From contig NZ_JAFCLG010000007.1 in assembly GCF_018129685.1 (NCBI RefSeq), forward strand, positions 62,001-126,000: a DNA stretch of 64,000 nt, in the 5' to 3' direction. Source of the DNA: Bradyrhizobium manausense (GTDB lineage Bacteria; Pseudomonadota; Alphaproteobacteria; Rhizobiales; Xanthobacteraceae). Below are positions 8,996-16,112 of this stretch, piece by piece. Made by a program: the position numbers and the translations under genes. How positions within the stretch are numbered: the first letter of the stretch is position 1; every line of letters starts with the position of its first letter. The notes beneath the pieces were generated by a model. That model searched no databases and was not told the origin of the DNA. It saw nothing but the letters and a program-made list of their open reading frames with translations.

Positions 8996-11980
8996 TTAGA
9001 TGCTGACCCCCAACGCCTTCCATTCGCGCAGTGCCTTGGCGTCGCGCGGGGTGACGTCGGGATATTCAGGATCCTCGCCGACATCAGGCGAGATCTTCCA
9101 GGAGCGGGCACATTTGGTGCCGACGGCCTTCTCGACGACGACCGCGACGCCGGGCACGGCATCGAGGCGGAATGCCGAGGCCGGCGCCTCGCCCTCGCGC
9201 ACCTCGTAGTTCGAGGTGATGCAGACCTCGGCGAGATCCGTGTCGAACAATGTCGCCAGCATGTCGCGGTCGGCGACGTAGATCACCGGCGAGGCCTCCA
9301 GCGAGGAGCCGATGTTCTTGGCGGCGCGTTCGAGCTCGAGCGCGCCGGTGACGACGCGGCGGACGTTGCGGATGGTTTCCCATTTCGCAGCGAGCTTCTC
9401 GTCGCGAAACTTTTCGAGGCCCTCCGGGAACAGCGTCAAATGCACCGACGGCTCGGCATCCGGCTTGTACATCCGCCAGGCCTCTTCCGCGGTAAAGCTC
9501 AGGATCGGTGCCAGCCATTTCAGGATCGAATTGCACAGCAGGTCGATCGTGGTCAGCGCCGCCTTGCGCGTCAGCGAGGACGGCGGATCGCAATACAGCG
9601 TATCCTTGCGGATGTCGAAATAGAACGCCGAGAGCTCGCTGTTCAGGAAGGCGGAGAGGGTCGCGACCACGCTCTTGTAGTCGAACGTCTCATAGGCCTT
9701 GCGGACCAGCTCGGCGCGGAGCGCGAGCTCGTGCAGCATCAGCCGCTCCAGCTCGGGCATGTCGGCAGGCGCGACGGCGTCGGCCGGCTTGTAGTGATGC
9801 AGCGTGCCGAGCATCCAGCGCACGGTGTTGCGCAGCTTGCGATAGGTCTCGACCGTGTTCTTCAGGATTTCGGGGCCGATGCGCTGGTCGTCGGTGTAGT
9901 CGCAGGAGGCGACCCAGAGTCTCAGGATGTCGGCGCCGGATTCCTTGATGACGGCCTGCGGCTCGATGGTGTTGCCGAGCGACTTCGACATCTTGCGGCC
10001 GTCCTCGGCCTGGGTGAAGCCGTGGGTCAGCACGATGTCGTAAGGAGCCCGGCCGCGCGTGCCGCAGCTCTCCAGCAGCGAGGAGTGGAACCAGCCGCGA
10101 TGCTGGTCCGAGCCTTCAAGATACATCACGGTGTCGGTGCCGCCGTCGACCTTGCGCTTGATGCCTGATAGCCCGGGGAATTGGACGGGGTCTTCGAGCA
10201 CGAAGGCGTGCGTCGAGCCGGAATCGAACCAGACGTCGAGAATGTCGTCGACCTTCTGCCAATCCTCGCTCGCGCGCGCCCCCAGGAAGCGCTCGCGCGC
10301 GCCGGTTGCGTACCAGGCGTCAGCGCCTTCCTTTTCGAAGGCGTCGCCGATCCTGGTGTTGACGGCCTCGTCCTGCAGGATCTCGGCCGAGCCGTCGCCT
10401 TTCTCGCGGACGAACACGGCGATCGGCACGCCCCAGGCGCGCTGGCGCGAGATCACCCAGTCGGGGCGGGCCTCGATCATGCCATTGATGCGGTTCTCGC
10501 CCGAGGGCGGCACCCATTGCGTCACCGAGATCGCGTGCAGCGCGCGGGCGCGCAGCGTGTCGCCGGACTTGGTCTTGCCGTTTGCAGCAATATCCTTGTC
10601 CATCGCGATGAACCATTGCGGCGTGTTGCGGAAGATCACCGGCTTCTTCGAGCGCCAGGAATGCGGATATTGGTGCTTGAGGCGGCCGCGCGCGAGCAGC
10701 TTGCCGCCCTCGATCAACGCCTTGATCACGGCCTCGTTGGCGTCGCCCTTCTCGCCCTTGTCGTTGATCACACGCTTGCCGGTGAAGCCCGGCGCCTGTT
10801 CGGTATAGGCGCCATTCTCGTCGACCGTGTAGGGGATCGCGCTGTTGATGCCGCGGCCATCGAGCTCGCGGGTATTCGCCATCCAGACGTCGAAGTCCTC
10901 GCGGCCGTGGCTCGGGGCGGTGTGCACGAAGCCGGTACCGGTGTCGTCGGTGACGTGGTCCCCCGACAGCAGCGGCACGGTGAATTCATAGCCGCCTGCG
11001 AGGCCTTTCAGCGGATGGGCGCATTCGATCGCGTCCATCGTGTCGCCGGGAATGTCGCGCACCTTCTCGTAGGCCGTCACGCGCGCCTGCTTGAAGACGT
11101 CTTCAGCGAGTGCGTCCGCCAGGATCAGGAGATCGCCGGTCTTGGCCCAATTGTCCGCGGGCGCGTCCGTCACCTCAAAGAGGCCATAAGCGATCTTCGG
11201 CGAGAACGAGATGGCGCGATTGCCGGGCAGCGTCCAGGGCGTCGTGGTCCAGATCACGACACTGGCCGACGCCAGCGCGCCATGCGCGGGCGAGGTCACC
11301 GGGAATTTCACCCAGACCATGTCGGACGTATAATCCTCGTACTCGACCTCGGCCTCGGCGAGCGCGGTCTTCTCGACCACGCTCCACATCACCGGCTTGG
11401 AGCCGCGATAGAGCGTGCCGTTGGCGGCGAACTTCATCAGCTCGCGCGCGATCTGGGCTTCGGCCGGATAATTCATGGTGGCGTAGGGATGCGCCCAGTC
11501 GCCGATCACGCCCAGCCGCTTGAATTCCTCGCGCTGCACGTTGAGCCAGTGCGTGGCGTAGGCGCGGCACTCTTTGCGGAAATCGATCATCGCGGCGCTG
11601 TCGCGGAAGTCGGGCTTCTGCTTGCCCTTCTTGCGATAGTTCTCCTCCTCGACCTTCCATTCGATCGGCAGGCCGTGGCAGTCCCAGCCGGGCACGTAGT
11701 TGGAATCGAAGCCGAGCATCTGCTGGCTCTTGGTGACGAGATCCTTGAGGATCTTGTTCAGCGCCGTGCCGATATGGATGTTGCCGTTGGCATAGGGCGG
11801 CCCGTCATGCAGCACGAACTTGTCGCGGCCGCGGGCCGCCTCGCGCAGCTTCTCGTAGAGGCCGATCTCGTACCAGCGCTTGAGGATCTCCGGCTCGCGC
11901 TGCGGCAGGCCGGCGCGCATCGGGAATTCGGTCTGCGGCAGGAACAGGGTTTTCGAATAGTCTTTGGCTTTTTCGGACAT
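8996..11980 (-). CDS. ileS: Isoleucyl-tRNA synthetase
   Basis: Class I aminoacyl-tRNA synthetase that charges tRNA-Ile and edits mischarged valine. 994 residues. The ATP-binding HIGH signature occurs as HIGT within PPYANGNIHIG (61-71), and KMSKS is at 663-667 inside DGRKMSKSLGN. The editing domain (about 200-400) and C-terminal anticodon-binding domain are present; the C-terminus lacks an obvious Cys-rich zinc finger, as in many alphaproteobacterial forms. It sits between ribF and lspA on the same strand. Confidence 0.98.
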   Translation of the reverse strand: MSEKAKDYSKTLFLPQTEFPMRAGLPQREPEILKRWYEIGLYEKLREAARGRDKFVLHDGPPYANGNIHIGTALNKILKDLVTKSQQMLGFDSNYVPGWDCHGLPIEWKVEEENYRKKGKQKPDFRDSAAMIDFRKECRAYATHWLNVQREEFKRLGVIGDWAHPYATMNYPAEAQIARELMKFAANGTLYRGSKPVMWSVVEKTALAEAEVEYEDYTSDMVWVKFPVTSPAHGALASASVVIWTTTPWTLPGNRAISFSPKIAYGLFEVTDAPADNWAKTGDLLILADALAEDVFKQARVTAYEKVRDIPGDTMDAIECAHPLKGLAGGYEFTVPLLSGDHVTDDTGTGFVHTAPSHGREDFDVWMANTRELDGRGINSAIPYTVDENGAYTEQAPGFTGKRVINDKGEKGDANEAVIKALIEGGKLLARGRLKHQYPHSWRSKKPVIFRNTPQWFIAMDKDIAANGKTKSGDTLRARALHAISVTQWVPPSGENRINGMIEARPDWVISRQRAWGVPIAVFVREKGDGSAEILQDEAVNTRIGDAFEKEGADAWYATGARERFLGARASEDWQKVDDILDVWFDSGSTHAFVLEDPVQFPGLSGIKRKVDGGTDTVMYLEGSDQHRGWFHSSLLESCGTRGRAPYDIVLTHGFTQAEDGRKMSKSLGNTIEPQAVIKESGADILRLWVASCDYTDDQRIGPEILKNTVETYRKLRNTVRWMLGTLHHYKPADAVAPADMPELERLMLHELALRAELVRKAYETFDYKSVVATLSAFLNSELSAFYFDIRKDTLYCDPPSSLTRKAALTTIDLLCNSILKWLAPILSFTAEEAWRMYKPDAEPSVHLTLFPEGLEKFRDEKLAAKWETIRNVRRVVTGALELERAAKNIGSSLEASPVIYVADRDMLATLFDTDLAEVCITSNYEVREGEAPASAFRLDAVPGVAVVVEKAVGTKCARSWKISPDVGEDPEYPDVTPRDAKALREWKALGVSI

Positions 11981-12148
11981 GAGGCTGACTGGCTCGGAAA
12001 TGGCGCGGGGGATGGCGATGCGGAATCGCGGGGTGAAACGATGAAATCCCGGTCTTGCGCCGAGCCTTGAGGCTCAGGCGGAAGCCGGGCCGCTAATCCC
12101 TATGATGCGCCGCGCAAACATGGGCTCTCCATAGCAGGGGGCCGGAGG

Positions 12149-12193
12149 AAGCGCAAAAGGTAGAAGCACAAAAGGTATTGGCGCAAAAGCTGG
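12149..12193. repeat. Three tandem 15-bp repeats between ribF and ileS
   Basis: Three consecutive imperfect 15-bp units with the core GCGCAAAAGG, starting at 12149, 12164 and 12179. They end about 20 bases before the ribF stop in the ribF-ileS gap (about 230 bp). No coding potential is apparent. The function is unknown; the rest of the gap shows nothing further. Confidence 0.6.
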
Positions 12194-12212
12194 TCAGGCG
12201 GACTTTGCGGCC

Positions 12213-13184
12213 TCAATCGACGGTCCCGAGCCGCGGAAATGCGTCCGGGGCGGCGGCCAGCATGGCGCGGGCGCGGGCGGAATCATCGTCCATCTGGCGG
12301 ATCAGGGCGTCGATCCCCTCGAATTTCAGCTCCTGGCGGATGAAGCCGACGAAGGCGCAGTCCAGCGTCTGCCCGTAAAGGTCGCCCTTGAAGTCGAACA
12401 GGAAGATCTCGAGCAGTGGGGCGCCATTGTCAAAGGTCGGGCGGCGGCCGAAGCTCGCCACCCCGTTCAGCCGCTCAGGTCCGCGGCCGACCCGCACCGC
12501 GTAGATGCCGTGCTTGAGGCCGCAATTGGCGTCGAGCCGGATGTTGGCGGTGGGATAGCCGAGGTCGCGGCCACGCTTCTCGCCGTGGATCACCTCGCCG
12601 GAAATGAACCAGGGCGCGCCAAGCATGGTGGTGGCCTCGTCGATGAGTCCCTCGGCCAGCGCGATCCGGATCGCGCTGGAGGAAACCGGCCGCTCGTCGA
12701 TATCGATATGCGGCTGCACGTCCACTTCGATGCCGAGCCGGGGCGCCTCGTTGACCAGCAGGCTCGGCGAGCCGACGCGACCTTTGCCGAAATGGAAGTC
12801 GTAACCGACCGCGATCCCGCTGACGCCGAGGCGATCGATCAGCTCATGGTGAATGAAATCTTGTGCGCTGGTGCCGGCTCTCGCCTTGTCGAAGGTCATG
12901 ACCACGGCGCCGGCAAGCCCGGTCCCGGCCAGAAGACGCAGCTTGGCCCGCTCGTCCGTCAGGCGGAATTGCGGGGTATTGGGGCTGAAAAACCGGCGCG
13001 GATGCGGCTCGAAGGTCAGCGCCAGCGCGGGGCGGTCATGCGCCCGGGCCATTTCCAGGGCTGCGGCAATGACGGCGCGGTGGCCGAGATGCACCCCGTC
13101 GAAATTGCCCATGGCGACCACCGCGCCCTTTGGGATCGCAGACTGCGGCGTGGTGTCGCGGATAACGGTAAATTGCGGGGCCAT
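12213..13184 (-). CDS. ribF: Bifunctional riboflavin kinase / FAD synthetase
   Basis: Converts riboflavin to FMN and FMN to FAD. 323 residues. The N-terminal nucleotidyltransferase domain has the HxGH-type motif in GNFDGVHLGH (HLGH at 32-35). The C-terminal kinase domain carries GEKRGRDLGYPTANI. The position upstream of ileS and lspA is the widespread bacterial order. FMN made here is the ligand of the riboswitch at 37.5 kb, and FAD is a cofactor of CoxM at 40 kb; both links are inference from biochemistry. Confidence 0.96.
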   Translation of the reverse strand: MAPQFTVIRDTTPQSAIPKGAVVAMGNFDGVHLGHRAVIAAALEMARAHDRPALALTFEPHPRRFFSPNTPQFRLTDERAKLRLLAGTGLAGAVVMTFDKARAGTSAQDFIHHELIDRLGVSGIAVGYDFHFGKGRVGSPSLLVNEAPRLGIEVDVQPHIDIDERPVSSSAIRIALAEGLIDEATTMLGAPWFISGEVIHGEKRGRDLGYPTANIRLDANCGLKHGIYAVRVGRGPERLNGVASFGRRPTFDNGAPLLEIFLFDFKGDLYGQTLDCAFVGFIRQELKFEGIDALIRQMDDDSARARAMLAAAPDAFPRLGTVD

Positions 13185-13303
13185 CAGGGGAATTCTCGAG
13201 CCGGCGGGACCGGCCGGGACCGTGGCGTGACCCGGCCGATGAAGTCAAGCGGGCGGATATGGCCGCAAGGGCCATGATTTCGGTCTCTCGCGGGCCGGGC
13301 CAA

Positions 13304-13320
13304 TTAACGCGCTGTTTAAC
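13304..13320. promoter_or_regulatory. Possible CtrA-like half-site pair upstream of the CheY-like gene
   Basis: TTAA at 13304-13307 and TTAAC at 13316-13320, separated by eight bases, about 95 bases before the start at 13414. The CtrA consensus is TTAA-N7-TTAA, so spacing is off by one. Suggestive only. Confidence 0.25.
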
Positions 13321-13413
13321 GCCTTGGTGCTAGTGCTTGGGAGATGGAACTGAGGGTCCCGGCCTGTCAGGTCCGATTTTGAATATTCCTGGGTATGCGT
13401 TGGGGGAGTCGAG

Positions 13414-13809
13414 ATGGCGGTTGATTTGTCGATGCCGGTTCTGGTGGTGGATGACTACAGCACCATGATCCGTATCATCCGGAATCTGCTGAAGCAGCTT
13501 GGCTTCGAGAATATCGATGATGCCAGCGACGGTTCGGCGGCACTGAACAAGATGCGCGGCAAGAAGTACGGGCTCGTGATCTCCGATTGGAACATGGAGC
13601 CGATGACGGGTTACGACCTGCTGCGCGAAGTGCGCGCGGATCCCAACCTCGCCACCACGCCCTTCATCATGATCACGGCCGAATCCAAGACCGAGAACGT
13701 GATCGCGGCCAAGAAGGCCGGCGTGAACAACTACATCGTCAAGCCGTTCAACGCGGCGACGCTGAAGACCAAGATCGAGGCGGTCTTCCCGGACATGGCG
13801 AGCGCGTAA
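13414..13809 (+). CDS. CheY-like single-domain response regulator
   Basis: 131-residue receiver domain without an output domain. Acid pocket D13-D14, phosphoacceptor D58 (SDWNMEPMTG), switch residue T88 and K110 (VKPF) are all present, so it should be phosphorylatable. The sequence is of the CheY type that binds a flagellar or chemotaxis partner rather than DivK or CpdR. No kinase or che gene is adjacent, so it is an orphan here. It is followed by a strong terminator and is monocistronic. Partner and role are inferred. Confidence 0.93.
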   Translation: MAVDLSMPVLVVDDYSTMIRIIRNLLKQLGFENIDDASDGSAALNKMRGKKYGLVISDWNMEPMTGYDLLREVRADPNLATTPFIMITAESKTENVIAAKKAGVNNYIVKPFNAATLKTKIEAVFPDMASA

Positions 13810-13836
13810 GCGCGTCGAGGCCATCGGCTGAATTTG

Positions 13837-13866
13837 GAAAGCCCGGGCTTGTCCCGGGCTTTCTGC
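13837..13866 (+). terminator. Rho-independent terminator of the CheY-like gene
   Basis: Perfect 11-bp stem GAAAGCCCGGG / CCCGGGCTTTC with a five-base loop, beginning 27 bases after the stop at 13809. The T-rich tail is weak (CTGCGTTT). Confidence 0.75.
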
Positions 13867-13874
13867 GTTTGCTT

Positions 13875-13981
13875 CGTCATTCCGGGGCGGTGCGCTAGCA
13901 CTGAACCCGGAATCTCGAGATCCCCCGATGCGCAATTGCGCATCTGAGGTCTGGTCCTTCGGACCATCCCGGGATGACGGC
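13875..13981. repeat. Palindromic intergenic repeat, GTCATTCCGG family
   Basis: Starts CGTCATTCCGGGGCGGTGCG and ends with the partly inverted CATCCCGGGATGACGG. Similar elements occur at 26343-26435, 53559-53600 and 60300-60404. Non-coding. It abuts the left direct repeat of the accessory segment. Confidence 0.7.
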
Positions 13982-13990
13982 ATAGCCGTC

Positions 13991-14015
13991 ACCACTTCAA
14001 TTCGCGCATCAGCGC
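13991..14015. repeat. Left 25-bp direct repeat bounding the accessory segment
   Basis: A 25-bp perfect copy of 15245-15269, which is the 3' end of the HAD hydrolase gene. Read on the minus strand this copy also encodes the last residues LMRELKW followed at once by a stop (TGA here, TAG in the gene). The 1,254 bp between the two copies contain a REP-transposase remnant, an orphan gene and tandem repeats. Confidence 0.85.
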
Positions 14016-14234
14016 GTAGGGCGGATTAGCGCCAGCGTAATCCGCCATTCACTCCGCGAGCATCACCTGCGTGATGGAAGGTCACCGCTTCCTTCTTTGC
14101 CGGCGGCCAGGTCGAACCAGCCGCCGCCGGGAACGAACGCGCGACGATGGTTGGGCATGTTGGGTACGATGGGGCAGGAGCCGGCGATGTCGTAGTTGTC
14201 ATGGCGGATTACGCTGACGCTAATCCGCCCTACG
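14015..14234. repeat. Inverted REP pair (GTAG-GGCGGATTA family) enclosing a transposase remnant
   Basis: The left arm (14015-14047) and right arm (14202-14234) are near-perfect inverted copies. Each has a GTAG foot and a 9-bp hairpin stem GGCGGATTA / TAATCCGCC. GTAG-footed hairpins flanking a RAYT reading frame are the hallmark of a REP/RAYT locus. The enclosed 150 bp contain the RAYT-like remnant. Confidence 0.8.
14063..14158 (-). pseudogene. Remnant of a REP-associated tyrosine transposase (RAYT)
   Basis: A 31-codon reading frame that starts MPNHRRAFVPGGGWF and soon stops. This closely resembles the conserved RAYT N-terminus (MPNYRRxFxPGG.WFF), but the HUH catalytic domain and the rest of the ~160-180-residue protein are missing. 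It sits between two inverted REP hairpins, where an intact RAYT would be. It is probably an internal deletion product and cannot be an active transposase. The family match is from memory of the motif. Confidence 0.65.
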
Positions 14235-14291
14235 GGCTAGATCCTATAGAATAAGCGAGTGGTCCCAACCTGACGGTTTTGAGAGGCAAAG

Positions 14292-14624
14292 ATGGACGCT
14301 ACTGCTAAACGGAAGTGGCTAGAGGCCCGCGGGCGAATGCGTCGGCGCGTGGATGCTGTCTTTTGGCAAGAGCTTGGCATATCGTCACCCGAACGAGACC
14401 GATACGTTGACTGGGTATTGGATCAGATATTCCGGCAAGAGTATTTGGCGGCGCTTGGTGATGACTGGACGGTTTGGCGTGAAGATGAAAATGGAGGATA
14501 TGTTCCGGTAGAGGAGAATCTCTCCTATGTTAGAGCGCAATCTCTATTGGAAGAACTAAATAGCAGCGGAGCCAGCGCGCGATACTGGTACGCTCCTCCG
14601 CACAAGCCTAAGGCGGCAGATTAG
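14292..14624 (+). CDS. Hypothetical protein, low-GC orphan gene
   Basis: 110-residue soluble protein rich in Trp, Arg and Glu (RRRVDAVFWQELGISSPERD, DWTVWREDENGGYVPVEE). It has no signal peptide, membrane segment or recognised motif. GAGAGG lies a few bases before the ATG. Base composition is clearly lower in GC than its neighbours, roughly half by eye, with codons ending in A or T (aaa, tta, gat). With its position between direct repeats this suggests horizontal acquisition. I do not recognise the family and make no functional claim. Confidence 0.7.
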   Translation: MDATAKRKWLEARGRMRRRVDAVFWQELGISSPERDRYVDWVLDQIFRQEYLAALGDDWTVWREDENGGYVPVEENLSYVRAQSLLEELNSSGASARYWYAPPHKPKAAD

Positions 14625-14681
14625 TGGGGCTTAGCCAGTGGAGCATCTCGCTGTCAGAAACCATCTGGAATTACTAGTTAC

Positions 14682-14775
14682 GAATTACGGTGACAGTGCT
14701 GGACTGAATTACGGTGACAGTGCTGGACTGCACCCCTGAAGTGAGACACGATAATTGCAGTGACGGTGCCAGACT
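14682..14775. repeat. Tandem GAATTACGGTGACAGTGCT repeats
   Basis: Two perfect adjacent 24-bp copies (14682-14705 and 14706-14729) and a degenerate third at about 14752-14775 (TAATTGCAGTGACGGTGCC). They lie just after the orphan gene inside the accessory segment. The unit is not a CRISPR repeat (no spacers). Similar TTACGGTGACAGTGC strings are, to my recollection, dispersed in many proteobacteria near transposase genes. Confidence 0.75.
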
Positions 14776-15167
14776 GGTTCGTCGTGATCTGAGGATCGCG
14801 AAGACCAAGACGTCATGCGCCGCATATGGCGCCCAGCTCGTGCCCTACCCCATAAGAGCCAGCGTGGCATAGTACCCCTGTTTTGCCCGACGGGTCAAAC
14901 GATATTCGCAAAAAGCGAAATTACCTCCATCGGATCGCCGCCGACTGGCGCTGCCGCTGGTTGCGAAAACGAACGCGCGGCGCGTTCAGGACGATCCCTG
15001 CCGGTTCGCTGCGGATTTGCTCGGCGCTGCAATGACTTGCCGGTTACATTGCCGATTAGACGCCGTGCCGGCGAGCAACCGCGCGTCTACTGTGCATGGG
15101 GTTGTTTTTCACGTTTGGCCGGCGTGCGAAGGGGCGAGGGGCGGTTCTTCCCCGCCTCGAGCCGAAC
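14776..15167. other. Accessory segment without a supported gene
   Basis: About 390 bases with no credible gene on either strand; the long overlapping frames here lack ribosome-binding sites and family features. A TTTGCCCGACGGGTCAAAC string near 14882 resembles a dispersed Rhizobiales repeat. I see nothing else. Confidence 0.5.
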
Positions 15168-15201
15168 AAAACAAAAGCCCGGTCACCATCGGCGATCGGG
15201 C
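15168..15201 (-). terminator. Rho-independent terminator of the HAD hydrolase gene
   Basis: On the minus strand, an 11-bp stem (GCCCGATCGCC with GGTGACCGGGC, one mismatch and one G-U pair) with a GAT triloop is followed by TTTTGTTTTG. It begins about 40 bases after the HAD stop codon. Confidence 0.8.
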
Positions 15202-15242
15202 CCTTCTGGATTTCCGCGTCGTTCCTCTGGATCGGCGGAGAC

Positions 15243-16097
15243 CTACCACTTCAATTCGCGCATCAGCGCTTTCGGCGGGTGGCCGAACAATTCCATCACC
15301 GACTTCGGATCGAGCTGGTCGAGGCCCTCGAACTCCTCGGCATGGATGCCGCGGGTGACGAACAGGCAGTCGATGCCGAATTCGCGCGCGCCGGTCAGGT
15401 CGGTGCGGACGGAATCGCCGATCGCGAGCACTTTTTTCCGGTCGATGGGATGGCCCTGGCGCTCGCCGGCGAGCGCCATTGCGCGCTCGTAGATCGGCCG
15501 GTGCGGCTTGCCGTAGAAGATCACCTCGCCGCCGAGCTCGCGGTACAGCTCTGCGATCGCGCCGGCGCAATAGATCAGCCGGTCGCCGCGCTCGACCACG
15601 ATATCGGGGTTGGCGCAGACCAGCGTCAGCTTGCGCTCGCGCGCCTTCAGCATCATGCCGCGATAGTCTTCGGCGGTTTCGGTCTCGTCGTCATAGAGGC
15701 CGGTGCAGACGATGTAATCGGCCTCTTCGAGCGGCGCGGTCGTCGCATCGAGGCCGCGATAGATCGAGTTGTCGCGCTCGGGGCCGAGCCAGAACATCTT
15801 GCGGCCGGGGTGCGCGGCGACATAGTGCCGCGTCAGATCGCCGGAGGAGACGATCGCGTCATAGGTCTCGTCGGCGACGCCAAGCTTGCGCAATTGCCGC
15901 TGCACGGAGTCGGCAGGGCGCGGCGCGTTGGTGATCAGGATCACCGTCCCGCCGTGGCTGCGATAGGTATGCAGCGCCTCGCAGGCCTCGGGGAACGATT
16001 CCAGTCCGTTATGGACCACGCCCCAGATGTCGCTGAGCACGACATCGACGCCGCCCACGAGCTCGCGCAGGCTTTGGGCAAAATGCAGCGTGGTCAT
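15243..16097 (-). CDS. HAD-IIA family hydrolase (TIGR01459 type)
   Basis: 284-residue haloacid-dehalogenase phosphatase of the NagD/p-nitrophenylphosphatase branch. The nucleophile is in DVVLSDIWGVVHNG (D23), then the Thr/Ser motif VILITNAPRP, the Lys region and the acidic motif AIGDSVRTDLTGA near the C-terminus. The substrate is unknown; relatives act on phosphorylated sugars or nucleotides. The last 25 bases are duplicated at 13991-14015. It has its own terminator, and the TipF-like gene lies just upstream on the same strand. Confidence 0.9.
   Translation of the reverse strand: MTTLHFAQSLRELVGGVDVVLSDIWGVVHNGLESFPEACEALHTYRSHGGTVILITNAPRPADSVQRQLRKLGVADETYDAIVSSGDLTRHYVAAHPGRKMFWLGPERDNSIYRGLDATTAPLEEADYIVCTGLYDDETETAEDYRGMMLKARERKLTLVCANPDIVVERGDRLIYCAGAIAELYRELGGEVIFYGKPHRPIYERAMALAGERQGHPIDRKKVLAIGDSVRTDLTGAREFGIDCLFVTRGIHAEEFEGLDQLDPKSVMELFGHPPKALMRELKW
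15245..15269. repeat. Right 25-bp direct repeat (3' end of the HAD gene)
   Basis: Identical to 13991-14015 and lying inside the last codons of the HAD hydrolase gene plus one base of its stop. Together the two copies bracket the accessory segment, as at an integration into the 3' end of a gene. Confidence 0.85.
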
Positions 16098-16112
16098 GAC
16101 CCAGGCGGCCGA

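Noticed and set aside
10181..12070. 629-codon plus-strand frame across ileS
   Set aside because: Antisense to a certain gene; composition (Arg/Ala/Gly/His-rich, no domain) is typical of GC-driven shadows.
14682..14775. Tandem repeats as a CRISPR array
   Set aside because: The copies are adjacent with no spacers, and no cas genes are in the window.
14815..15492. 225-codon frame in the accessory segment
   Set aside because: No ribosome-binding site, no family signal, and it runs through the HAD terminator into the HAD coding region on the other strand.
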